The notes under the pieces: model-generated
What the model was told of the DNA's origin: nothing
The model's input: the letters and a program-made list of their open reading frames with translations, nothing else
Database searches by the model: none
Part shown: one piece after another, positions 24,465 to 33,027 of the stretch
Numbering within the stretch: position 1 is the stretch's first letter
Layout of the letters: every line of letters begins with the position of its first letter
Made by a program: the position numbers and the translations under genes
Assembly: GCA_964346645.1 (NCBI GenBank)
Contig: CAYFVU010000001.1
Location: forward strand, 39,319-103,318
DNA from: CAYFVU01 sp964346645
GTDB taxonomy: Bacteria > Spirochaetota > Spirochaetia > DSM-16054 > Sediminispirochaetaceae
Length of the DNA stretch: 64,000 bases
Direction: 5' to 3'

Positions 24465-24506
24465 GCAGAGAGAGCACAGAGTACGGCTTTTCGCACGGGA
24501 GGGAAC

Positions 24507-25103
24507 ATGTACCACAGTCTTAGAGGACGAGTTACCGGAAGGCGGGGAACGACTATTCACCTCTCCACAGGTGGAATAGAGTGGGCAATCGAGGTCTCGA
24601 GGCAGTCCTTCGAGCACCTCCTCTCCCGAGAAGGGGAGGAGGTGCGCATCTTTACCCATCTTCACCACCGGGAAGATTCGATGCTGCTCTTCGGCTTCTG
24701 CGAGGAGCAGGAACGCGAGATCTTCCTCGAGCTCATAAAAGTCTCCGGTATAGGCCCGAGACAGGCCCTCAAGATCCTCTCCGGCATCCGCGCCGAGGAG
24801 CTGGTGAGCTACATAGAGAGCGAGGATGCGGAGGCCCTCTCCAGGCTCCCCGGCATAGGAAAGAAGACGGCGGGGAAGATCATACTCGCACTGCGCGGAA
24901 GCCTCACTCCGTCCGCGGAGGAGAATGCTCGGCCCGAATACGAGGAGCTGGTGAATGCGCTCGCAGACATGGGTTTCGACAGAAAAGGGGCGCAGAGGGC
25001 GGTGGCCGAGGTTACGAATACGGATGATTTTGCTACAATTCCGGAAAACGAGAGGGAACACGAGCTCTTCCGCCGGGCGATCGTGGCCCTCAGCTCGGAG
25101 TAG
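24507..25103 (+). CDS. ruvA: Holliday junction helicase subunit RuvA
   Basis: The 198-residue protein has the OB-fold N-domain (MYHSLRGRVTGRRG), two helix-hairpin-helix motifs (LIKVSGIGPRQALKIL and LSRLPGIGKKTAGKII) and a C-terminal RuvB-binding domain (EELVNALADMGFDRKGA). It forms the tetramer clamp that binds the four-way junction and loads RuvB. Eighteen bases separate it from ruvB. Confidence 0.96.
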   Translation: MYHSLRGRVTGRRGTTIHLSTGGIEWAIEVSRQSFEHLLSREGEEVRIFTHLHHREDSMLLFGFCEEQEREIFLELIKVSGIGPRQALKILSGIRAEELVSYIESEDAEALSRLPGIGKKTAGKIILALRGSLTPSAEENARPEYEELVNALADMGFDRKGAQRAVAEVTNTDDFATIPENEREHELFRRAIVALSSE

Positions 25104-25121
25104 AGAGGTAAGCGAAAAGAC

Positions 25122-26150
25122 ATGAGCGAGGAATCACTCCTTTCAGGTTCGTTTCGCAGCGACGAGGATGCGCAGGAGCAGAGTCTGCGTCCCCACTATC
25201 TTTCGGAGTTCCAAGGGCAGAAGGCGCTGAAGGAGAACCTCTCGGTCTTCATAGAGGCGGCGAAGAGAAGGGGAGAGAGCCTCGACCATGTATTCCTCAG
25301 CGGACCTCCCGGGCTCGGAAAGACCACTCTCGCCGGGATCATGGCCCACGAGATGGGCTCCGATATAAAGATCACCTCGGCCCCAGCCCTCGAGAAACCG
25401 AAGGACCTCGCCGGTATACTCACGACGATCGGCGAGGGGAGCGTCTTCTTTATCGACGAGATACACCGTCTGCGGCCCGCTCTAGAAGAGATGCTCTACG
25501 TTGCCATGGAGGACTACGAGATCGATTGGGTGGTCGGTCAGGGTCCATCGGCGAGAACCATCCGCATCCCCATCCCGCGTTTTACGCTGATCGGCGCCAC
25601 CACCAAGGCGGGACAGGTAACCGGACCTCTCGTCAGCCGCTTCGGCATTTCGGTTCGTATGCAGTTCTACAGCAACGAGGATATAATACGTATTCTCGAG
25701 CGCACCACCGGAATCCTCGAGATCGAGGTGGATGAGAGCGCCTATCCGCTGCTCTCGGCCTGCTCTCGTGGTACCCCTCGCGTGGCGAACAGGCTGCTGA
25801 GGAGGATGCGGGACTTCGCAGAGGTGCTCGCCGACGGAACCGTTACGGAGGAGGTGGTACAGGAGGGCCTGAAACGCCTCGAGATAGACAGCTACGGTCT
25901 CGAGCGACACGATCGCGAGATCCTGAACACCATCATCGAAAAGTACGGTGGCGGTCCCGTGGGGGCGGAAACCCTCGCGATCTCGGTCGGTGAGGCGATA
26001 GAAACCCTCGAAGACTACTACGAGCCCTATCTCATACAGCGGGGCTTCATAAAACGAACACCGAGAGGGCGAGTTGCCGGCGAGCTCGCCTACGAGCATA
26101 CAGGTCACAGCTTCAAGAAGCGGAATGAAAACGAACAAATTCTCTTTTGA
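25122..26150 (+). CDS. ruvB: Holliday junction branch migration ATPase RuvB
   Basis: A 342-residue AAA+ motor. It shows Walker A GPPGLGKTTLA, Walker B FIDEIHRL, sensor 1 IGATTKAGQVTGPL with the arginine finger nearby (SRFGISV), and the winged-helix end (IQRGFIKRTPRGRVA). Normal length. The final 26 bases overlap the queA reading frame. Confidence 0.97.
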   Translation: MSEESLLSGSFRSDEDAQEQSLRPHYLSEFQGQKALKENLSVFIEAAKRRGESLDHVFLSGPPGLGKTTLAGIMAHEMGSDIKITSAPALEKPKDLAGILTTIGEGSVFFIDEIHRLRPALEEMLYVAMEDYEIDWVVGQGPSARTIRIPIPRFTLIGATTKAGQVTGPLVSRFGISVRMQFYSNEDIIRILERTTGILEIEVDESAYPLLSACSRGTPRVANRLLRRMRDFAEVLADGTVTEEVVQEGLKRLEIDSYGLERHDREILNTIIEKYGGGPVGAETLAISVGEAIETLEDYYEPYLIQRGFIKRTPRGRVAGELAYEHTGHSFKKRNENEQILF

Positions 26151-27162
26151 TCTGCCCGAAGAGTTGATCGCGCAGAGGCCATCCGAAAATCGGGAGGCCT
26201 CACGCCTCATGCGGCTGCGCCGCGATAACGGTCTGATCAGCCACCACAGCATACGCAATCTCCCGGAGCTTATCCCCTCGGATGTGGTTTTGGTGATAAA
26301 CGATTCCAAGGTGCGGAAGGCGCGCATTTACGGAGAGACCGCCAATGGGGGAATAGTCGAGTTCCTCCTCCTCGAAGAGAGAGGGAACGGCGAGTGGAAG
26401 GCTCTCGCATCGAAGGCGAAGCGGCAGAAGGTCGGCCGCGAGTACCTCTTTCCCGGGAAGATGCACGATCGTCCGGTGCGCGGCAGCATCACCGGCATAG
26501 AGGGATCCTTCCGCCTCATCCGCTTCTCGCCCGCGATAGACGAAGAGTACTTAGATGCCTACGGTCACATCCCCCTCCCACCCTACATCCGGCGAGAGGA
26601 CACGCCCGAGGACGAGCGGCGCTATCAAACCGTCTACGCCGAGGCCGCCGGCTCCGTGGCTGCACCTACCGCCGGCCTCCACCTCACCGATGCGCTGCTG
26701 AGCGCGCTCGAAGAGAAAGGGGTCCGGATAGTCAGAATTACCCTCCACGTGGGGCTGGGAACCTTTAGCCCCATCCGTTCAGACGAGGTGGAGAAGCACG
26801 AGATGCACCGGGAAAGCTTCCACATCTCCGCCGGCAGCGCCGCTCTCGTGAATGAGGCCAAATCACGGGGCCGCCCCGTCTACGCGGTGGGTACCACCTC
26901 GGTGCGGACACTCGAATCTGCCTGGGACAGCCGGGCTGGTAAGTTAGCCTCCGGCAACGGAGAGACCGACCTCTTTATATATCCGGGGTACCGATTCTCC
27001 GTGGTGGACGGGCTCCTGACCAACTTCCACACGCCGAAATCGAGTCTCCTCGTACTCGTGAGCGCTTTTGCAGGTAAGGACTTGATAGACCGGGCATACC
27101 GGACGGCCGTCGAAGAGCGGTACCGCTTCTTCTCCTACGGCGACGCAATGCTGATTCAGTGA
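26125..27162 (+). CDS. queA: tRNA preQ1(34) S-adenosylmethionine ribosyltransferase-isomerase
   Basis: A 345-residue enzyme that makes epoxyqueuosine in tRNA from preQ1 and SAM. Motifs: FDLPEELIAQRPSENREASR, VLVINDSKVRKARI, DAYGHIPLPPYI, DERRYQTVYAEAAGSVAAPT, TLHVGLGTFSPI and TNFHTPKSSLL. I begin at MKTNKFSFDLP (26125), which overlaps ruvB by 26 bases; the longer frame is inside ruvB. A tgt gene for the same pathway is present at 51958, far away in the window. Confidence 0.95.
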   Translation: MKTNKFSFDLPEELIAQRPSENREASRLMRLRRDNGLISHHSIRNLPELIPSDVVLVINDSKVRKARIYGETANGGIVEFLLLEERGNGEWKALASKAKRQKVGREYLFPGKMHDRPVRGSITGIEGSFRLIRFSPAIDEEYLDAYGHIPLPPYIRREDTPEDERRYQTVYAEAAGSVAAPTAGLHLTDALLSALEEKGVRIVRITLHVGLGTFSPIRSDEVEKHEMHRESFHISAGSAALVNEAKSRGRPVYAVGTTSVRTLESAWDSRAGKLASGNGETDLFIYPGYRFSVVDGLLTNFHTPKSSLLVLVSAFAGKDLIDRAYRTAVEERYRFFSYGDAMLIQ

Positions 27163-27180
27163 GAGGGCAACGGAGATAGA

Positions 27181-27828
27181 TCAGTAGGTCTTCTCGTCCA
27201 TCTGTGAGAACTTACTCCGGACCTCACGCAGCCGTTTGAGATCCCTGTGGATGATAGCGGCGTAGTCGAGTTCTCCGGTCTTGATGCGGTACCGTTCGTC
27301 TTCCCAGTACTGCACCTCCTCCAGGTGGTGATAATCGCTCTTCTGTGCCCGCGCCCACCAGGTGAGCGCCTCGTTCCAGTAGTGGAGTGCCGTCTCGTAG
27401 TGCTTCTCCGCCATATCCAGACTCTCCAGGTTTGCCTCCTTCCAAGGCTCATTGAAGAAGTAGGCCTCCCGCTTGTCGTACTCCGCACCCCATCTCCTAT
27501 ACTGTTTTACCAGCTCGAGGTTGAGGTGCATTGCAAAGAGGTATCGATAACGCCTCCACTCGCTCTTGTTCTCTATGACCGCGAGGGCATTCAGTGGATT
27601 GACGAAGGGACGTTCGAGGGCCCGTTCGAGATACCAGATGTTCTCGCGGTAATCTTCCGGATACTGGTAGAGGTTCTGGTGGTAGAGTTTGTAGTACTGT
27701 TCTGCGTAGAGGATGTTGTACCCGAACAGTTCTCCCGCCGGCAGAAAGAGCATCAGGAGTATGAGGACGCTCAGAACGAGGTAAAAGGAACGCACCGCTG
27801 CTGTGAACGAAACGCGCATATATGCCAT
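27181..27828 (-). CDS. Unrecognised membrane-anchored or exported protein
   Basis: The 215-residue protein starts with a basic N-terminus and a hydrophobic helix (about 12-35: FYLVLSVLILLMLFLPAGELFG), likely a signal anchor. The rest is polar and very rich in Tyr, Trp and Arg (YYKLYHQNLYQYPEDY, WWARAQKSDYHHLEEVQYWE), and predicted helical; it may be a degenerate TPR-like hairpin array. No named family recognised. It lies 38 bases downstream of tmk on the same strand and meets queA end to end. Confidence 0.65.
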   Translation of the reverse strand: MAYMRVSFTAAVRSFYLVLSVLILLMLFLPAGELFGYNILYAEQYYKLYHQNLYQYPEDYRENIWYLERALERPFVNPLNALAVIENKSEWRRYRYLFAMHLNLELVKQYRRWGAEYDKREAYFFNEPWKEANLESLDMAEKHYETALHYWNEALTWWARAQKSDYHHLEEVQYWEDERYRIKTGELDYAAIIHRDLKRLREVRSKFSQMDEKTY

Positions 27829-27866
27829 CTCATTTAGATTATCGGAAGATACGGCGTCGTTTTGAT

Positions 27867-28508
27867 CTATTCCGACAGGGCCAGCTTATTCCAGATTACC
27901 GTTGCCAGTTCTTCCTGGGGGAGAGTTCCGTCGAAGATGTGTAAGTGCATTTCCGAGTGCTGATAGAGGGAGAACACGTGAAAGTAGTTCTCGCGGATCT
28001 CTTCCTGCAAATCGACCTTCTCATAGAGCTCTCTGTCGATTCCGCGCCCGTCGAGTCGCCGGTTCCCCTCTTCGGGGGAAATGTCGAGGAAGATGAGGTG
28101 TTCGGGAAGGGGAAAGTATCGGTTGAGTTCCCATACCTCTTCGAAGGGGCGTTCGACCGATTGATACGCCAAGGAGGAGAAGAGATATCTGTCGGATATG
28201 ACTTTCATGCCCGCCTCGGTCAAAGGTACTATACCTTCTGTTTCGTGGTAGAGATGATTGTGCCTATCAACCGAGAAGAGTTTCGCAAGCGTCCCGGGCG
28301 CAACCTCCTCTTCTTCTCTCAGAATGACCCTCACCGCCTTTCCTAAGAAGGTTTCGGTCGGCTCACAGGTGAGGATGCTCCCTCGCGGAAATCGTTTCTG
28401 CATGCGATCGTGAAGTATTCGGGCCTGCGTAGTCGTGCCCGCTCCGTCGAGCCCCTCGAGCACAAAAAAACCGTCAATAACTTCTCCGTTGTATTCCTTC
28501 TCCATCAT
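27867..28508 (-). CDS. tmk: Thymidylate kinase
   Basis: A 213-residue kinase that phosphorylates dTMP to dTDP. P-loop EGLDGAGTTTQ (18-28), the DR motif SDRYLFSSLAYQ and a C-terminal LDISPEE region typical of the family. TTT replaces the common KST in the P-loop; similar P-loops (GxxGTTT) occur in spirochaete Tmk as far as I recall. Start is the first or second ATG of ATGATGGAG. No ribosome site is seen, and the predicted promoter would start the RNA at the start codon. Confidence 0.85.
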   Translation of the reverse strand: MMEKEYNGEVIDGFFVLEGLDGAGTTTQARILHDRMQKRFPRGSILTCEPTETFLGKAVRVILREEEEVAPGTLAKLFSVDRHNHLYHETEGIVPLTEAGMKVISDRYLFSSLAYQSVERPFEEVWELNRYFPLPEHLIFLDISPEEGNRRLDGRGIDRELYEKVDLQEEIRENYFHVFSLYQHSEMHLHIFDGTLPQEELATVIWNKLALSE

Positions 28509-28584
28509 CTATATCTATACTCTATAAACGCCGGTTTGTCATCTTTTGTTGATAAAATCCCGTAATTCGCGATACAGTACTATA
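28508..28584. promoter_or_regulatory. Divergent tmk/tamB promoter region, possibly giving leaderless RNAs
   Basis: Plus strand: TTGATA (28549-28554), 18-base spacer, TACAGT (28573-28578), only six bases before the tamB ATG. Minus strand: ATGACA (28542-28537), 17-base spacer, TATAGA (28519-28514), five bases before the tmk ATG. Neither start codon has a Shine-Dalgarno sequence, so both RNAs may begin at or next to the start codon. Confidence 0.4.
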
Positions 28585-31500
28585 ATGAACAGACTCTCCG
28601 GAGCAGCCCATCTCTCCAAGCTCCTCATATTCTTCGTACTCGCCGCTTTCAGTGTGCTCATCCTTATGCCTCTGCAGGATTCTTTAGACTCCTACATGGC
28701 GGAGCTCAAGACTCGTAGCATTGAAGGGCTCGAAGAACGCATAGGTCGGGAACTCGTCTATGAAAAGATTTCTCCTTCCATTCTCATGTCCTTCGACATC
28801 CGCAACTTAAGCATTGCTCCATTTAATAATAACAGACCGGAAAACATTCACATAGGCCGTTTACAGATTTTTTACTCCCCGATCCAACTCCTGCGGGGAA
28901 AAACGGTAGATGCGGTCAAAAGCATACGGATAGACAACACGGACGTCCGGATAGACAGACAGAAGGACGAAGAGTTTATCCGTTTTCTTCGCCGTTTCTT
29001 TACCGGTCCTGAGCTTCCCGACGAATCAGTACCCGGGGGCGGGAGCGGACCCGGAATAAGGAGTGGAAGAGATACGGAAGAAACGGGCTTTCGCTTTCCG
29101 GGTATATCGCTGCAGGGCAGAAATATTTCGTTGCACTATATCGACGGAGAACGCAGCTACGATCTGGAGAAACTCTCATTTCGGGTGCGTCACGAGGAAG
29201 ATGATGAGCTCCCCCTGCGTGTCGATGCGGAGGGAGAGCTGACCGCAGAGCTCGACAAACCTGTAGGGCCCGAGCCGATGCAGATTGTTCGTGGAGCGAG
29301 CGAATTCTCCATGCAGGCGGCGGCGGGTGAATCTCTTCAGTCCGTCTCCTCTACGGTATCCCTCCGCAATTTCTCTACAAACCTCTTCTCGTTTCGTAGA
29401 CTCACCCTCGAATTGGAACGGGACAGGGAACGCACGGTAGTTCGCAAGATCGAAGACAGCTCTCCCTGGGATCTGAGCCTCACCTATACCGCGCCGAACG
29501 GAGAGCTGCTGATAGATTTCGCGGCGGAGGAGTTCGCCTTTACCGACAACATCGAAACGAGCAGCGAGCTCTCTCCACTCGATGCGTGGCTCAGCACGAA
29601 GCTGACCGGGGCCTCGACGGTCAGTCTCTCTCTCGAGGAAGAGGAGTTCAGCTACACGGCCGATCTGCGCGCCGAGGTGGACAACCGTTATGTTCCGGAA
29701 CCATTTACCGCCGACTTCGAGGTCAAGGGGACGGAACGCGGGGCGGATTTTGAGATCCTCCGCATCGGTTCAGATAGTGTGGATCTCGAGTACAGAGGTA
29801 CCGTAGACCTGCCCACCCTGTTTCCCGACGGACGCCTCGTAGTCAACAGACTCTCGATAGGCGACCATGTGCTGAGGACTACCCTCGAGATAAACGAGAG
29901 TAATCGCAACATCGAACTCTACAGTTCAGTCCTCCTCGTAGACTCGACTCTTCTGCTTAAGGATCTCTCTCTCTCCGGAAGATTGGAGGAGAACCGTCTC
30001 AGTTACCGTGCAGATTTTTCTATCGGGCGACACAACGGAGAGGCGAGCTACTATTCGGGTACGAACCTATTAGAGACCGAAGGAACCCTCGAGTTAGGCG
30101 CCGAGCCGGCAATAGAGGCCTCGATCGAGATACGCAGTGCCCCGCTTCTGCCGATTTTAGAAACATTCTTCGTAAATTTTCCGATCGAAGAGAGCCCTCT
30201 CGCAGGCCTGACGATCTCTACGAACGCATTCGTTTCTACCGACTTTTCCTCCTTCCTCTTCTCTCTACAACCATTCGAGTTGCTCGACTCTCATTCCGAC
30301 TTCCGCATAAGGGCGAAGGCCCAGGGAAACAACGAACGCATTCGTCTCAGCGAGTTCACGGGTAATTACCGAGGTTACGAGCTCACAGGGATATCTACGA
30401 TCCGTTTAGACGAAGCTGAAATGCTGCGATTCGACACCCTGTTTCGTTTGAGGGCGGAGGAGTACCGTATCAACGGCACCTTTTACCGGAATTCGACCCT
30501 CATCCTCAGAGGTAACCACGGCGTCTCGGGAACCGTCTTCTTCCAAGGAGACAATATCGCATTCTCCGGCTCCCTGGAGGACTTTCCCATCCCCCTCGAA
30601 GAGCAGACGATGGAGATCTCCCTCAAAGGAAGAGGGCGCATCTCCGGGAGAAGGGGATGGAACGCGCACCTATCCACCTTTTCCATCAATGCGCCTCCCG
30701 GTCTGCCGGAGGAGGGGCGTTTCTCTCTCTCCGCTACCGCCAATGCAGAGCGGATAAAGTTGTGGAACATACGCTATCGCGATGCGACGTCAGAGCTGAA
30801 AGGGCAAGGCTGGTTTAGTCCGAAGACTCTCTACCCTTTGGAGGGAAACGGCTGGCTCAAGCTTTCCGGCAAAGAGGAGGAGTCCTACCACTCCGTCGTT
30901 TCTCTCAGTGCTGAACGAATAGATGCTTCGCTCAAACTCTCATCGGCCCCCCTCGACAGGTGGAAGGAGATGCCGGTGCAAGGCCTCTTAGGAGGGAATT
31001 TCCATTTCTACGGGTCGATCGACGATCCGACACTCGATTTCTCTGCTCAAATTGAAAACGGAATCTACGAGAACAGTCCGTTCGAGATCGAGACTCACGG
31101 CAGCATCGACGAATCGGCGGTCTCGCTCTCTTACTTGAGGGGAAGTTACATGACCCATATTTTGCAGAAGGGAGAGGGCTTCTACGATGTGAACAGCGGA
31201 GAGATCCGTATCAAGGGACAATACCGCGGAACCTTCGGGGAGAAGGCCGCATCGACCCTCTTCAGTATCCGTGGAGAAGTTGCAGCAGTGGAATCGCTCT
31301 ACTCGGTTTCCAAGATTTCGGAGCACGACTACAGAGCAACCGCCTCGCTCGAGAATATCCAGCTCCTCGGAGTGCAGAGAGAGCCGTGGGAGATCCGTAT
31401 GCGCAAGGAGGAGGATACGCTGAGCTTGGAAGGAGGACCCGAAAATGCGGTAAGTGCGGTCTTCTCCGAAGCGGGCGCCTACCGGGTGGAAATTGCAGAT

Positions 31501-33006
31501 CCCCTGCCTGTCCGCCTCGTATCCACAGGAAAAGTGGAGGGGGGACAGATTTCCTCGCGCATCAGTGATATCTTTGTCGACCTGAGCGCGTTGAGAGAGC
31601 TCGGGTTTTCGCAAATTCTGTTTCCGTCGGGACGAATCACCGGAGATTTTCGCATAGAGGGATCCTTTTCCGACCCCGAATTCTACGGAATGCTCAACGG
31701 GGAGAATATCTCGGCGACGTTGCAGCAGGTGGCAGAGCCGATAGAACCGTTTTCGACCTCGATCTCCTTCAACGAAAAGGAGTGCATAATAGAACCGGTG
31801 CGAATAAAGGCTGGAGAGGGGAGGGCCCTTCTTTCGGGCGGATTCTTTTTCGACCGATGGACTCCCTCCGACATACGGGTCGATGTGAGCACAGTCGGAG
31901 ACACGGGTATACGCAGCATCTTGAGAATAGAGGGTTCCGGCCTCTACATAGACGGGTATGGACTCGGAGATTTCTCCGTGATCGTGCAGGAGAACATGAC
32001 TCGCATAGAGGGGGACCTCAGGATAAAGGATTGTGTGATCACCCTCGAAGACAAGACGGTTAGTCACGCTACGGATGAAATGGCCGCAGCCATTGTCGTC
32101 GACATGCAGATAGAAACCGGTCCCCGTGTCGAATTCCTCTGGCCGAGACAGCAGTTCCCCATTCTCTCGGCCTACATGGATACTGGGCAGAACGTGTCTA
32201 TCTACTACAACAGTCTCGATGATCGGTTTCGTCTGACCGGTGAGGTCGGGATCAAGGGGGGAGAGGTCTACTATTTTCAACGCAGTTTCTACCTCAAGGA
32301 GGGAACCATTACCTTCAACGAGACCGAAGAATCCTTCAATCCTCTATTGAATGCGCGGGCGGAAATTAAGGAGATCGATATGACCGGCCACCCGGTTACC
32401 ATATCCCTCATCGTAGACAACGAGCCGCTGAAGAGCTTTACGCCGCGGTTCGAGGCGAATCCGCAGCTCTCCACTGTAGAGATCGCGCAAATACTCGGTA
32501 CGAACATCTATGGACCGCCGGGGGAACAGCAGTTGAACCTCGCATCGGCTCTTCTGCTCACGGGTGATATCTTCAGCCAGTTCAGCGTCGTTCGCTCCTT
32601 CGAAAATCAGGTAAAAGAGGCCTTCAACCTCGACCTCTTTTCCCTGCGTACCCAGTTGGTGCAGAATGTCATTCTCGACCGTGTAAGTCGGGAGGATGTA
32701 CAGACTACCGAGGAGAACATTCGACAGACCGATCCCCTCGACAGATACCTTGACAATACCACCCTCTTCCTAGGAAAGTATCTGGGAAATGATCTCTTTC
32801 TCGAAGCTATGCTCCAGATCCGGCAACGGCCTACCTATGTGGGCGAGCTTCAGGACGAAGAGCTGGATTTTTTGATGGAAGTCGGTTTAGAATGGAAAAC
32901 ACCGCTTTTTCTGTTGAATCTATCCGTAACACCCGACTTCACCGACCCTCAGGAGAGCTTGAAAAACACGAGGTTCGGTCTATCATGGGATTATTCGTAC
33001 AAATGA
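28585..33006 (+). CDS. tamB: TamB-like translocation/assembly protein
   Basis: A 1473-residue protein with an N-terminal membrane anchor (LSKLLIFFVLAAFSVLILMP), then a very long beta-rich region and a C-terminal TamB/DUF490 domain (about the last 330 residues, with VYYFQRSFYLKEGTITFNE and NPLLNARAEI). It would bridge the periplasm as a hydrophobic groove moving phospholipid to, or aiding barrel folding at, the outer membrane. bamA follows 21 bases later, a common pairing in bacteria without TamA. I choose ATG 28585; the frame is open 13 codons further to a TTG, but the predicted promoter lies between, which argues against it. Confidence 0.88.
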   Translation: MNRLSGAAHLSKLLIFFVLAAFSVLILMPLQDSLDSYMAELKTRSIEGLEERIGRELVYEKISPSILMSFDIRNLSIAPFNNNRPENIHIGRLQIFYSPIQLLRGKTVDAVKSIRIDNTDVRIDRQKDEEFIRFLRRFFTGPELPDESVPGGGSGPGIRSGRDTEETGFRFPGISLQGRNISLHYIDGERSYDLEKLSFRVRHEEDDELPLRVDAEGELTAELDKPVGPEPMQIVRGASEFSMQAAAGESLQSVSSTVSLRNFSTNLFSFRRLTLELERDRERTVVRKIEDSSPWDLSLTYTAPNGELLIDFAAEEFAFTDNIETSSELSPLDAWLSTKLTGASTVSLSLEEEEFSYTADLRAEVDNRYVPEPFTADFEVKGTERGADFEILRIGSDSVDLEYRGTVDLPTLFPDGRLVVNRLSIGDHVLRTTLEINESNRNIELYSSVLLVDSTLLLKDLSLSGRLEENRLSYRADFSIGRHNGEASYYSGTNLLETEGTLELGAEPAIEASIEIRSAPLLPILETFFVNFPIEESPLAGLTISTNAFVSTDFSSFLFSLQPFELLDSHSDFRIRAKAQGNNERIRLSEFTGNYRGYELTGISTIRLDEAEMLRFDTLFRLRAEEYRINGTFYRNSTLILRGNHGVSGTVFFQGDNIAFSGSLEDFPIPLEEQTMEISLKGRGRISGRRGWNAHLSTFSINAPPGLPEEGRFSLSATANAERIKLWNIRYRDATSELKGQGWFSPKTLYPLEGNGWLKLSGKEEESYHSVVSLSAERIDASLKLSSAPLDRWKEMPVQGLLGGNFHFYGSIDDPTLDFSAQIENGIYENSPFEIETHGSIDESAVSLSYLRGSYMTHILQKGEGFYDVNSGEIRIKGQYRGTFGEKAASTLFSIRGEVAAVESLYSVSKISEHDYRATASLENIQLLGVQREPWEIRMRKEEDTLSLEGGPENAVSAVFSEAGAYRVEIADPLPVRLVSTGKVEGGQISSRISDIFVDLSALRELGFSQILFPSGRITGDFRIEGSFSDPEFYGMLNGENISATLQQVAEPIEPFSTSISFNEKECIIEPVRIKAGEGRALLSGGFFFDRWTPSDIRVDVSTVGDTGIRSILRIEGSGLYIDGYGLGDFSVIVQENMTRIEGDLRIKDCVITLEDKTVSHATDEMAAAIVVDMQIETGPRVEFLWPRQQFPILSAYMDTGQNVSIYYNSLDDRFRLTGEVGIKGGEVYYFQRSFYLKEGTITFNETEESFNPLLNARAEIKEIDMTGHPVTISLIVDNEPLKSFTPRFEANPQLSTVEIAQILGTNIYGPPGEQQLNLASALLLTGDIFSQFSVVRSFENQVKEAFNLDLFSLRTQLVQNVILDRVSREDVQTTEENIRQTDPLDRYLDNTTLFLGKYLGNDLFLEAMLQIRQRPTYVGELQDEELDFLMEVGLEWKTPLFLLNLSVTPDFTDPQESLKNTRFGLSWDYSYK

Positions 33007-33027
33007 GTCGATTATTGAGGAGACAAT

